A DNA stretch of 6,286 nt from UBA5189 sp035631615 (GCA_035631615.1 DASQIK010000080.1:1-6286); one strand, 5' to 3'; shown: positions 1 through 6,150, counted from the first letter of the stretch. The notes: generated by a model not told the origin, from the letters alone. A program made the numbers and translations.

Positions 1-65
1 CCCGACTTCGGTTGTCCCCACGCGGTCGCCTGGCCGTCCACAGCGCCGGCTCGGTCGGCCATCAT
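1..65 (-). CDS. possible 5' end of a leftward gene running off the window
   Basis: Reading the minus strand, tandem ATG codons at 65-63 and 62-60 open a frame that stays free of stops to the window edge (about 21 codons, beginning MADRAGAVDGQ). The product is not recognisable. The SOS-like box at 67-82 and a TATGAT sequence at 66-61 lie directly against it, which suggests a leftward promoter here. If TATGAT is a true -10, these ATGs are too close to be transcribed, and translation would start further in, for example at GTG 41-39 (same frame) or GTG 21-19 (another frame). A short open frame in GC-rich DNA is weak evidence, so only the promoter context supports a gene. Confidence 0.25.
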   Translation of the reverse strand, partial: MMADRAGAVDGQATAWGQPKS

Positions 66-82
66 ATCGAACGCGTGTTCTA
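61..82 (-). promoter_or_regulatory. SOS/LexA-like operator overlapping a promoter-like -10
   Basis: TCGAACGCGTGTTCTA at 67-82 is an inverted repeat (TCGAAC, 4 bp, GTTCTA; 5 of 6 arm positions pair). It fits the LexA site known from Gram-positive bacteria (core GAAC-N4-GTTC; Bacillus CGAACRNRYGTTYC), matching all but one defined base of that consensus. Leftward, TATGAT at 66-61 matches the -10 consensus at 5 of 6 bases and lies beside the box, as in LexA-repressed promoters. Rightward, TATCTT at 81-86 is a poorer -10. No good -35 is seen in either direction. The site could serve a leftward off-window gene, the rightward HTH gene at 147, or both. Confidence 0.5.
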
Positions 83-104
83 TCTTGGAGGCTCCGGCGC
101 CGCC

Positions 105-126
105 CCGGGTAACCGCCGGGTAAGCG
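105..126. repeat. 11-bp direct tandem repeat upstream of the HTH gene
   Basis: CCGGGTAACCG (105-115) is followed at once by CCGGGTAAGCG (116-126), with one mismatch in 11. The pair ends 20 bp before the ATG at 147. Phased direct repeats of one helical turn can be binding sites for a small HTH protein, so autoregulation by the XRE protein is possible, but in GC-rich DNA a chance duplication is also possible. Confidence 0.4.
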
Positions 127-146
127 CCGGTCGCCAACATCCGGTC

Positions 147-918
147 ATGTTCGACGACCGCGTCGGCGCGATCCTCCGCGCGATGCGCGTTCGACGCGGG
201 CTCCGTCAGGTTGATGTTGCCCGCGTGGCGCGTGTCTCGGACGTGACCGTCTCGCGCGTGGAGCGCGGTCACTTCGAGACGTTGAGCCTGCGTTCGATCC
301 GGGCCGTGGCGAGCGCCCTCGAGGTGCGGCTTGATCTCGCTCCATGGTCGAGGCACGGCGACCTTCATCACTTCGCAACGAGCGAACACGCTGGCCTGGT
401 CGAGTCGATCGTTGGAGCCTTGCGCGAGCTCGGGTGGGCGTCGCGCGCAGAGGTCTCCTTCAGCGCCGCCGGCGAGCGGGGCTTCATCGACATTCTCGGG
501 TGGCATGCCGCCACTCGGACGCTCCTGGTCATCGAGGTCAAGACCGAGATCGTGGACGTCGGCGAGTTGCTGGGGCACCTTCGACCGCAAGCGCCGACTC
601 GCGCGTGGGATTGCCGCCGACCTGGACTGGTTACCCGAGTCGGTAGCCGCTGCGGTGATCGTCCTCGACACGCACACGAATCGGCGTCGCGTCGGCGACC
701 ACCTCGACACGATCCGGACCCAGCTTGCTGCCGACGGACGCCGGCTCCGTGGCTTCCTTCGCAGGCCCGCGGGTTCGCTCTCGGCCCTTGCTTTCTGGCC
801 ACTTCGACGTCCGTGGACGGTTGGCAAGACGCGCCGCGGCGCCCGCCGCGTTCAACGAGTCAATTCGCGCACGCGCTCCGCGACAGCGGTGACCGAAACG
901 CTCGTCCGGCTTCGCTGA
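147..918 (+). pseudogene. frameshifted XRE-family HTH protein with PD-(D/E)xK-like domain
   Basis: From ATG 147, residues 1-62 form a Cro/C1-type helix-turn-helix (recognition region near 20-41, QVDVARVARVSDVTVSRVER). Residues 80-143 look like a restriction-endonuclease-type fold: helix with E86, then GERGFIDIL with D115, then LLVIEVKTE with E130 and K132, the D...ExK pattern of PD-(D/E)xK proteins. The frame then fails at the GGGG run 572-575. Removing one G gives LLGTFDRKRRLARGIAADL and continues in the next frame to TGA 916-918, for a repaired protein of about 256 aa. I recall intact XRE proteins of this layout in Actinomycetota and Chloroflexota with a DRKRRLA segment in this place, which supports the repair. 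The cause may be a true mutation or a homopolymer error. Unrepaired, the first frame runs on to 1130 with non-homologous sequence. No clear Shine-Dalgarno precedes 147; that start is chosen because the HTH begins there. Nuclease activity is not shown; function is unknown. Confidence 0.75.
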
Positions 919-949
919 CCGTCCCCGGAGGACGAACTGGACGAGATCG
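919..949. repeat. 31-bp dispersed repeat, copy A
   Basis: This copy begins directly after the stop codon of the HTH gene. It matches copy B (969-999) at 27 of 31 positions in the same orientation, exactly 50 bp apart. The shared core is GACGAACTGG followed by GATCG. It does not resemble a terminator: there is no strong hairpin with a T-run. Confidence 0.6.
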
Positions 950-968
950 CGACCGCGGTGTTGACGAA

Positions 969-999
969 CCGTCCCCGGATGACGAACTGGCGAAGATCG
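969..999. repeat. 31-bp dispersed repeat, copy B
   Basis: Same orientation as copy A. It matches copy C (3631-3661), about 2.6 kb away, at 26 of 31 positions including the uninterrupted 14-bp core GGATGACGAACTGG. It runs directly into the 18-bp tandem array that starts at 999. On the minus strand it would read QFVIRGRF, and copy C reads QFVIHGRF, but neither lies in a convincing gene. Confidence 0.65.
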
Positions 1000-1070
1000 G
1001 CGCCGGCAAGTGGCCTGGCGCCGGCAAGTGGCCTGGCGCCGGCAAGTGGCGTTGCGCCGGCAATCGACCT
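999..1070. repeat. 18-bp tandem repeat, four units, between convergent genes
   Basis: The unit GGCGCCGGCAAGTGGCCT occurs at 999-1016 and 1017-1034 exactly, at 1035-1052 with its last bases changed (GGCGT), and at 1053-1070 in degenerate form. Each unit contains the self-complementary hexamers GGCGCC and GCCGGC, so either strand could fold. The final unit overlaps the last two bases of the permease stop codon (minus strand, 1071-1069). Position between two converging genes suggests a role as a transcription barrier or simply a slippage-prone spacer. There is no T-tract typical of an intrinsic terminator. Confidence 0.85.
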
Positions 1071-2400
1071 ACGCGCGACCTCGGAGGACGCGGAGCATCA
1101 GCCGGAGGCTGGGGCGCTGGCCGTACATGAGGACGCCGGCGGAGTACAGGCGGGCGGCGACCCACAGCGCGACGGGGACCGTGACCGCGAGGAGCACGAG
1201 GGCGACCACGACCTCGACCGGCCCGGCCAGCCCTGCGCCGAGCCTGGACAGCATCAGGTACGGGCTGAAGAACGGGATGAACGACATCACCACGACGAAG
1301 GTCGAGCTCGGGTCGATGAGCCCGGTGCTGGAGTAGACCGCGACGAGATAGCCGGCGGTCGAGATGAGCGTCATCGGGGCGACCATCTGGTTGATGTCCT
1401 CGGTGCGGCTCACGAGCGCGGCGGCGCCGGCGTAGAGGACTGCGTAGAGCGCGAACCCGAGCACGAAGAACACGCCGAAGGCGACCAGCAGCCCGATCGA
1501 CAGTCCCTGTGGCACGGCGACCGCGGACGCGGAGCCGCCCAGCACCAGCGCCGCGATCTGCGATTGGAAGACGAGCGCGAGCAGCGCCGGCACGAACACG
1601 ATGACGTACTGCGTGATCGCCAGGGCGCCGACGCCGACGACCTTGCCGCCCAGCAGCTCGAACGGAGTCGCCGCCCCGAGGATGACCTCCATCACTCGGC
1701 TGCTCTTCTCCTCGGCCACGCTGTACGCGATCCACTGGCCGTACAGCACGATCGCCATGAACAGGATGATCGCGAGCACGAAGCCGGCCGCGAAGCCATT
1801 CGCGATGTCGCCGGGCGACGCCGTTTTCGGGGCATTCGGATCTGCCGGCTGGACGTGCCACGCCGCCGGCGTTGACAGCCTGGCCTGATCGGCCGCCGAG
1901 AGGCCGAATCTGACGAGCCGGTCCTTCTGCTCGATGAACGTCGCGGCCTGCTGCACCAGGGGCGTGACCCGATCGAGCGCGCTGGCCTTGGTCACGTACG
2001 TGAACGACAGGTCACCGCCGGCGGTCGGGCGCGAGACGATCAGGAGACCCGCGACGTCGCCCTTCTGCACCGCGGCCCTGGCCGCGGCGTCGTCGGTGAC
2101 GGTGTCGACGCGATAGGGCGGCTTGTCGGCGGGATTGGCCGGCCCCCCGCCCACCGGCGTGTTGAGGACCGCGGCGACCGTCGCGCCGACGTCGACGGCC
2201 GGGTTCGAGGAGCCGACGATCACGTCGATCGTGGTCTGCTTGCCCTCGCCGAAGACCGCTCGCAGGATCACCGGCGCGAGGGCGATCGCGAGGCCCGCGA
2301 TCACCAGCACGACCGTCGTCAGCTTGAAGGTGCGCGTGCGCGCTCGCGCGAGGTACTCGCGGCGCGCGATCGCGGTGACGTTCGAGCGGTCGAGTCTCAC
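1069..2400 (-). CDS. ABC-2 type transporter permease, NatB/YhaP-like
   Basis: A 443-aa integral membrane subunit of an ABC exporter, partner of the ATPase encoded just upstream. An N-terminal cytoplasmic stretch (VTAIARREYLARARTRTFKL) leads into a first membrane segment at about 26-50. A large extracytoplasmic region (about 51-200) follows, then a bundle of about six hydrophobic segments (roughly 204-228, 255-280, 302-330, 338-357, 366-386 and 395-418). The motif EEKSSRVMEVILGAATPFEL at 230-249, after the second segment, is the hallmark of the NatB/YhaP branch of the ABC-2 family. The GTG start at 2400-2398 overlaps the ATPase stop (GTGA), implying coupled translation, and it gives the usual N-terminus. 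An open frame continues upstream in this register but lies antisense and out of frame inside the ATPase gene, so it was discarded. The substrate is unknown: NatAB exports sodium, while relatives are linked to drugs or peptides. Confidence 0.92.
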   Translation of the reverse strand: MRLDRSNVTAIARREYLARARTRTFKLTTVVLVIAGLAIALAPVILRAVFGEGKQTTIDVIVGSSNPAVDVGATVAAVLNTPVGGGPANPADKPPYRVDTVTDDAAARAAVQKGDVAGLLIVSRPTAGGDLSFTYVTKASALDRVTPLVQQAATFIEQKDRLVRFGLSAADQARLSTPAAWHVQPADPNAPKTASPGDIANGFAAGFVLAIILFMAIVLYGQWIAYSVAEEKSSRVMEVILGAATPFELLGGKVVGVGALAITQYVIVFVPALLALVFQSQIAALVLGGSASAVAVPQGLSIGLLVAFGVFFVLGFALYAVLYAGAAALVSRTEDINQMVAPMTLISTAGYLVAVYSSTGLIDPSSTFVVVMSFIPFFSPYLMLSRLGAGLAGPVEVVVALVLLAVTVPVALWVAARLYSAGVLMYGQRPSLRLMLRVLRGRA

Positions 2401-3404
2401 GCGGCGGCTCCCGCATCCGTGCCGGGACTCGCGCCGGTCCCCGTGCCGCCACTCGCCACCCAGGCGTCGCCACTCGCACCGGCGAGGTGCTCGATCTCGG
2501 TCGGGCGCCGGCCGACCTTCTCGATGAAGATATCCTCGATCGACGGGTCGGCGATGAGGAACTGCGTCACCCGCAGCCCGCGATCGAGGGCGGCGCGCAG
2601 CACCGTCTCGGGATCGACCGACTGCTCGACGTCGAGCTCGGCGTAGTCCTGGCCGGGCCGCACGACCCTGACGCCGGGCACGTCGCCAAGCCAGGCGAGC
2701 TCCGTGTCGCCATCGACCGCCAGCCGGATGACCTGCCGGCCGGTCGATCGCCTGACGTCGCGAACCTTGCCGCCGAGCACCACCCGCCCGCGGTCGATCA
2801 GGACGACCGACTCGCAGAGCTCCTCGACCATCTCCATCTGGTGGGTCGAGAAGACGATCGTCGAGCCGCGGTCGCGCATCTCGAGGAAGGCCTCCTTGAG
2901 GAGCGCGACGTTGACCGGATCGAGCCCGACGAACGGCTCGTCCATCAGCAGCACCGGCGGGTTGTGGAGAACGGCCGCGATGAACTGGATCTTCTGCTGG
3001 TTGCCCTTCGACAGCTCCTCGGCGCGGCGGGTCGCGTAGTCGGCGATGTGGAAGCGGTCGAGCCACTCCCGCGCGCGCCGGGCACCTTCCTTGCGCGGGA
3101 TGTGGAACAGGTTGCCGAGGAAGACGAGCTGCTCGAGGACCTCCATCCGCGGGTACAGTCCGCGCTCCTCCGGCAGGTAGCCCCAGGTCGACCGCGGGGC
3201 GCCCTCGGTCGGCATGCCATCCCACGTCGTCGTGCCGCCGTCGGCTTTGAGGATGTCCAGGATGATCCGCATCGTCGTCGTCTTGCCGGCGCCGTTCCCG
3301 CCCAGGAACCCGAACACCTCGCCGGGCTGCACGCTGAACGAGATCCCGTCGAGCGCGACGACCGACCCGAACCGCTTCGTCAGGTTCTCGAGCACGAGTG
3401 CCAT
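2397..3404 (-). CDS. ABC transporter ATP-binding protein, NatA/YhaQ-like
   Basis: A 335-aa nucleotide-binding subunit that powers the permease encoded after it. Visible motifs: Walker A GGNGAGKTT at 35-43, the Q-loop region YLPEERGLYPRM at 76-87, signature LSKGNQQK at 131-138, Walker B VLLMDEP at 151-157, D-loop GLDP at 160-163, and the H-loop histidine H188 in FSTHQM. Both the LSKGNQQK signature (in place of LSGGQ) and Glu at the Q-loop are normal for the NatA/YhaQ branch. A C-terminal domain at about 220-300, ending in PSIEDIFIEKVG, matches the accessory domain of that branch (DUF4162 type). The last 30 residues are a Gly/Ala/Thr-rich tail that looks disordered. The ATG at 3404-3402 gives the usual start (MALVLENLTKRFG). 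No strong Shine-Dalgarno is seen close upstream; a GGGAG lies about 20 nt away. Confidence 0.95.
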   Translation of the reverse strand: MALVLENLTKRFGSVVALDGISFSVQPGEVFGFLGGNGAGKTTTMRIILDILKADGGTTTWDGMPTEGAPRSTWGYLPEERGLYPRMEVLEQLVFLGNLFHIPRKEGARRAREWLDRFHIADYATRRAEELSKGNQQKIQFIAAVLHNPPVLLMDEPFVGLDPVNVALLKEAFLEMRDRGSTIVFSTHQMEMVEELCESVVLIDRGRVVLGGKVRDVRRSTGRQVIRLAVDGDTELAWLGDVPGVRVVRPGQDYAELDVEQSVDPETVLRAALDRGLRVTQFLIADPSIEDIFIEKVGRRPTEIEHLAGASGDAWVASGGTGTGASPGTDAGAAA

Positions 3405-3514
3405 CGAGTCAGAAGGCTAGCGGCTCCCGCCGATCCCGTGGATGTGCCGAGCTGCCTGATCGAACGTGCCGATCCGGCTTCCAGTGGCTCGCGCACCTGG
3501 CCACATCGACACGC

Positions 3515-3530
3515 ACGGACGGTTCGTCAA
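3515..3530. repeat. partial inverted copy of the dispersed repeat
   Basis: ACGGACGGTTCGTCAA on the plus strand matches the minus-strand sequence running out of copy B (GGGGACGGTTCGTCAA, complement of 964-979) at 14 of 16 bases. It faces copy C about 100 bp away in the opposite orientation. Either a decayed second arm of an element or chance; 16 bp is short. Confidence 0.3.
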
Positions 3531-3630
3531 GTCGCGCGGGGCCGGGGTCCGCCGACGACCCGCAGCCCACGCTCGAATCTCGATTGCCACGGGCGAGTAC
3601 GGCCGGTTTCCACACGTTTGCTCTGCCGAA

Positions 3631-3661
3631 GCGTCCGTGGATGACGAACTGGCCAGGATCG
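3631..3661. repeat. 31-bp dispersed repeat, copy C
   Basis: It matches copy B at 26 of 31 positions, with the identical 14-bp core GGATGACGAACTGG and the same ending GATCG. It sits in the non-coding gap upstream of the ROK operator. Occurrence of all three full copies outside intact genes argues against a conserved protein motif. Confidence 0.6.
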
Positions 3662-3683
3662 TCGGCGGGGTTCATCCAGACAC

Positions 3684-3725
3684 TTGACAAAGGCCGCTAA
3701 ACTTTGTCCAGACCTTGGGCAAAGT
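3684..3725 (+). promoter_or_regulatory. promoter-like -35 with ROK-type operator half-sites
   Basis: ACTTTGTCCA (3701-3710) and TGGGCAAAGT (3716-3725) form an inverted repeat with a 5-bp spacer, pairing at 9 of 10 positions. A third half-site, TTGACAAAG at 3684-3692, points the opposite way to CTTTGTCCA at 3702-3710, and its first six bases are a perfect -35 hexamer TTGACA. No good -10 is found 16-18 bp downstream; TAAACT at 3698-3703 is only 8 bp away. The site sits 76 bp upstream of the ROK regulator start, where a ROK repressor would be expected to bind its own operon. Binding would occlude the -35. The assignment to the ROK regulator is inferred from position and symmetry. Confidence 0.65.
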
Positions 3726-3783
3726 CCGGTCCGGTGCGGATTGGATGTGTCCTGGGCAGCGGCGAGCGCACCGGCAACGACGG

Positions 3784-3790
3784 AGGAGGT
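3784..3790 (+). promoter_or_regulatory. ribosome binding site deciding the TTG start of the ROK regulator
   Basis: AGGAGGT ends 10 bp before TTG 3801-3803. This is the only strong Shine-Dalgarno in the leader, and it supports TTG 3801 over the in-frame TTG 3741, GTG 3747 and the TTG at 3684, which falls in the -35 box. The spacing is slightly long. Confidence 0.65.
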
Positions 3791-3800
3791 CGCGGCCACG

Positions 3801-5027
3801 TTGACGTTCCCGAGCAAGGCGACTCACCAGCAGACGCGAGCGCACAACGCCGCTCTCGTGCTGCGGGCGCTGTACGACTTCGGGCCGATCAGCCGCGCCG
3901 ACGTCGCCCGCCTGAGCGGCCTCACCCGAACGACCGTCGGCGATGTCGTCGGAACGCTGATCGAGGATGGGCTCGCGCGCGAGATCGGGCGCGGACCCTC
4001 GACCGGCGGCAAGGCACCGATCCTGCTCGAGCTGATCGACGGCGCGCGTCTCGTCATCGGCCTGGACCTCGGCGAGAACGAGTTCCGGGCAGCGCTCGTC
4101 GACCTGCGCGGGCAGGTCCAGCGGACGATCGATCGACCGGTCATCGGCCTGGGTGGCGACGAACGGCTGGGCGTCGTGCATGAGCTGATCGACGCGCTTT
4201 CCACCGGCTCCCGCGCGACCCTCCTCGGAATCGGCGTCGGGACGCCGGGGATCGTCGACGCAGCGACCGGCACGATCCGCTGGGCCGTCAGCCTCGACTG
4301 GCAGGACCTGCCGCTCGGCGAGATCCTGCGCGCGCGACACGGCGTCCCGGTCGAGGTCGCCAACGACAGCCGCGCGGCGGCACTGGCGATCGAGCTCTTC
4401 TCCGGCCAGCGACGATCGAACCTCGTGGCGATCCGGGTCGGCCTCGGCGTCGGCGCAGGCGTGGTCCTGGGCGGCGAGCTGTTCCACGGCGACGGTTTCG
4501 GCGCCGGCGAGATCGGCCACGTGGTCGTCGAGGACGACGGGAGCGAGTGCCGTTGCGGGCGGTTCGGCTGCCTCGAGACGGTCGCCAACTCGCGCGCCAT
4601 CCTCGAGCAGGCAACCCGTGCGGCAAGGACCGATCCCGAATCGCCCCTCGGTCGCCGCCTGGCACGGGGCACCGGGCTGTCCCTGGAGGACGTGCGCGGC
4701 GCCCTCGACGATGGCGACGAGACGGCGCGGCGGATCGTCGTGACCGCCGGCAGGTTCGTGGGGCGCGCGATCGCGGGCATGATCGGCGTCCTCGACATCG
4801 AGCACGTGGTCCTGCACGGCAGCGTGGCCCAGCTCGGCGAGCCGTGGCTCGCCGCGGTCCGCGACGAAGCGCGGCGCCGGTCTCTCGGGCTCCTGTCGAA
4901 GGACGTCTCGATCGAGCTTGCGCCGCCGATCGGCGACCTCGTCGTGATGGGCGCGTCGGCGCTGCTCCTGACGGCGGAGCTCGGCCTCGCCGGCACCGCC
5001 GGCCTGACGCCGCGGGCCGCCGCATGA
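3801..5027 (+). CDS. ROK-family (NagC/XylR-type) transcriptional regulator
   Basis: A 408-aa sugar-responsive DNA-binding protein. Residues 19-62 form a winged helix-turn-helix (LRALYDFGPISRADVARLSG, then LTRTTVGDVVGTLIEDGL), and the wing carries GRGPSTGGKAP. Residues 84-395 are a ROK domain. The phosphate loop reads DLGENEFRAALVD (89-101), lacking the DxGGT of true kinases, as expected for a regulator. The sugar site remains: ND at 188-189, GEIGH at 236-240, and the zinc motif CRCGRFGC at 250-257 (C250, C252, C257, with H240 as fourth ligand). It probably represses or activates the operon in response to a sugar or sugar phosphate. The TTG start follows AGGAGGT, and upstream in-frame starts would add a tail lying inside the promoter. 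Its stop overlaps the kinase start (ATGA). The inducer cannot be named from sequence. Confidence 0.9.
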   Translation: MTFPSKATHQQTRAHNAALVLRALYDFGPISRADVARLSGLTRTTVGDVVGTLIEDGLAREIGRGPSTGGKAPILLELIDGARLVIGLDLGENEFRAALVDLRGQVQRTIDRPVIGLGGDERLGVVHELIDALSTGSRATLLGIGVGTPGIVDAATGTIRWAVSLDWQDLPLGEILRARHGVPVEVANDSRAAALAIELFSGQRRSNLVAIRVGLGVGAGVVLGGELFHGDGFGAGEIGHVVVEDDGSECRCGRFGCLETVANSRAILEQATRAARTDPESPLGRRLARGTGLSLEDVRGALDDGDETARRIVVTAGRFVGRAIAGMIGVLDIEHVVLHGSVAQLGEPWLAAVRDEARRRSLGLLSKDVSIELAPPIGDLVVMGASALLLTAELGLAGTAGLTPRAAA

Positions 5028-6076
5028 GCACCCTCCGCAACCGCGGCAATCTCGTCGTCGGCGCCGACATCGGCGGCACGAAGACCGCGATTCTCGTGTG
5101 CGAGCCGGACGGAACCGTCCGAGCGCGGACGATGGCCCCGACGGCGATCGGCAATCCGGATCGCGCCGCGGCGTCGATCACCTCGATGGTCGAAGCCGCG
5201 CTGCGCGACGCCGGGGCGAACCCAGACGACGTGGCCGCGCTCGGCATCGGCGTCCCCGGCCGCGTCGATCGCGAGCGCGGACACGTCACCCTCGCGGTCA
5301 ACCTCGACTGGCACGACCTGCCGCTCCGCCCGCGCCTCGAGGCGGCCCTCGGCATTCCCACGTTCCTCGAAAACGACGTCCGAGCAGCGGCGCTGGGCCT
5401 CCACCGGCGCCGCTTGTTCGGGCCCGTCGAGTCGCTTGCGTTCCTCGCGATCGGCACCGGCATCTCCGCCGGCGTCGTGCTGGACGGCGTGCTTCATCGC
5501 GGCGCCAACGGGCTTGCGGGCGAGATCGGGCACGCGATCATCGACCCGAACGGCACTCGCTGCGCGTGTGGCAACACGGGCTGCTTCGAGACCGTCGCCG
5601 CTGGCCCGGCGCTCGTCAGCCGGACCCTTGCCGGATGGGCGGCGCGGCGCAACGGGCACGTCGATGCCGCCGCGGATGCCACCGCCGCCGTTCGCGAGAC
5701 CGGTGCCGAGGCGGTCTACGCCGCGGCCGCGGCCGGCGATCCCGTGGCCCGCGACGTCGTCGACTCGACGGGTCGTGCCATCGCCTGGGGGATCCACCTG
5801 CTCGCGCTCGCGTACGACGTCGAGCGGATCGTCGTCGGCGGCGGGGTGTCGCACGCCGGCGACGCATTCATGACGCCGGTGGAGCGCGAGCTCGGCCGGT
5901 ATCGCGCCAGCTCCCCGCTGGCCGCGGAGATCCTGCTGCCGGACCTCGTCCAGCTCCTGCCGGCCGGGTCCGACGCCGGGGCCTGGGGTGCGGTCACCAT
6001 CGCCCGCGAAGCGCTCGGGTTCGGCGTCGAATCGCCCGTGCTCGCGCGACGCAGCGACCTGCACGAAGGAGGTTGA
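5024..6076 (+). CDS. ROK-family sugar kinase
   Basis: A 350-aa cytoplasmic kinase that would phosphorylate a hexose or amino sugar with ATP. The ATP loop DIGGTK (15-20) is intact. Catalytic base D118 lies in ENDVRAAALG, sugar-contacting GEIGH is at 166-170 (E167, H170), and the zinc motif CACGNTGC is at 180-187 (C180, C182, C187 plus H170). A second ATP-site loop VVGGGVSHAG lies at 270-279. The segment NLDWHDLPLRPRLEAALGIP is closely similar to SLDWQDLPLGEILRARHGVP in the upstream regulator, so the two are paralogues. At 350 aa it is longer than typical glucokinases of this family (about 300-320), with an Ala-rich insert near 210-240 and a short polar tail. The ATG overlaps the regulator stop by 4 bp, so translation is probably coupled. 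Glucose, mannose, fructose, N-acetylglucosamine and N-acetylmannosamine are all possible substrates. Confidence 0.92.
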   Translation: MSTLRNRGNLVVGADIGGTKTAILVCEPDGTVRARTMAPTAIGNPDRAAASITSMVEAALRDAGANPDDVAALGIGVPGRVDRERGHVTLAVNLDWHDLPLRPRLEAALGIPTFLENDVRAAALGLHRRRLFGPVESLAFLAIGTGISAGVVLDGVLHRGANGLAGEIGHAIIDPNGTRCACGNTGCFETVAAGPALVSRTLAGWAARRNGHVDAAADATAAVRETGAEAVYAAAAAGDPVARDVVDSTGRAIAWGIHLLALAYDVERIVVGGGVSHAGDAFMTPVERELGRYRASSPLAAEILLPDLVQLLPAGSDAGAWGAVTIAREALGFGVESPVLARRSDLHEGG

Positions 6077-6121
6077 GCCGATCGAGTCCTTCGCATCTGG
6101 ACCACGGGGATTGCTAGTGGT

Positions 6122-6149
6122 ACCCATACTGGGTCAGGTCAATCGATTG
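6122..6149. promoter_or_regulatory. two small palindromes upstream of the lipoprotein gene
   Basis: ACCCA-TAC-TGGGT (6122-6134) is a perfect 5-bp-arm inverted repeat. CAATCGATTG (6140-6149) is a perfect 10-bp palindrome whose AATCGATT centre resembles the CG-centred operators of LacI-family regulators. They lie in the 85-bp gap after the kinase, and the second abuts the ribosome binding site. They could be operator sites or affect translation of the lipoprotein. Short palindromes also arise by chance. Confidence 0.35.
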
Positions 6150-6150
6150 G

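Larger units (their letters stand above)
3405..3800. other. 396-bp gap between divergent operons
   Basis: No convincing gene is present. Short open frames on both strands lack homology, start signals and domain features. The left 225 bp or so carry no clear promoter for the leftward ABC operon; a TAGCCT at 3419-3414 on the minus strand lacks a -35 partner. The middle holds repeat copy C (3631-3661) and a partial inverted copy (3515-3530). The right end (3684-3800) is the control region and leader of the ROK operon. Confidence 0.6.

Noticed and set aside
999..1070. CRISPR array
   Set aside because: Units are directly adjacent with no spacers, and 18 bp is too short for a CRISPR repeat.
573..1130. 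Continuation of the first HTH frame past the frameshift, ending in GAGKWP repeats
   Set aside because: After LLG the sequence becomes Arg/Pro-rich without pattern, while the neighbouring frame continues the family sequence. The GAGKWP repeats are simply the 18-bp tandem DNA repeat translated.
2401..3225. Upstream extension of the permease frame to make a 718-aa protein
   Set aside because: The added part is the ATPase gene read in the wrong frame (Arg/Pro-rich). The GTG at 2400 gives the family-typical N-terminus and a GTGA overlap.
3515..3661. Miniature inverted-repeat transposable element bounded by the partial copy and copy C
   Set aside because: The inverted match covers only about 16 bp with mismatches, no target duplications are seen, and copies A and B lack a matching partner.
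3409..3690. A 93-codon minus-strand open frame containing QFVIHGRF
   Set aside because: It has no recognisable domain or ribosome binding site and includes repeat copy C; it would start inside the ROK promoter.
6066..6076. AGGAGG-like sequence at the end of the kinase gene as a ribosome binding site
   Set aside because: It encodes the final Glu-Gly-Gly, and no suitable start codon with an open frame follows; the lipoprotein has its own better site at 6151-6156.
3824..6127. A 767-codon open frame on the minus strand opposite both ROK genes
   Set aside because: It lies antisense to two genes with intact ROK motifs, and its product is low-complexity Arg/Ala/Asp-rich sequence typical of reverse frames in GC-rich DNA.
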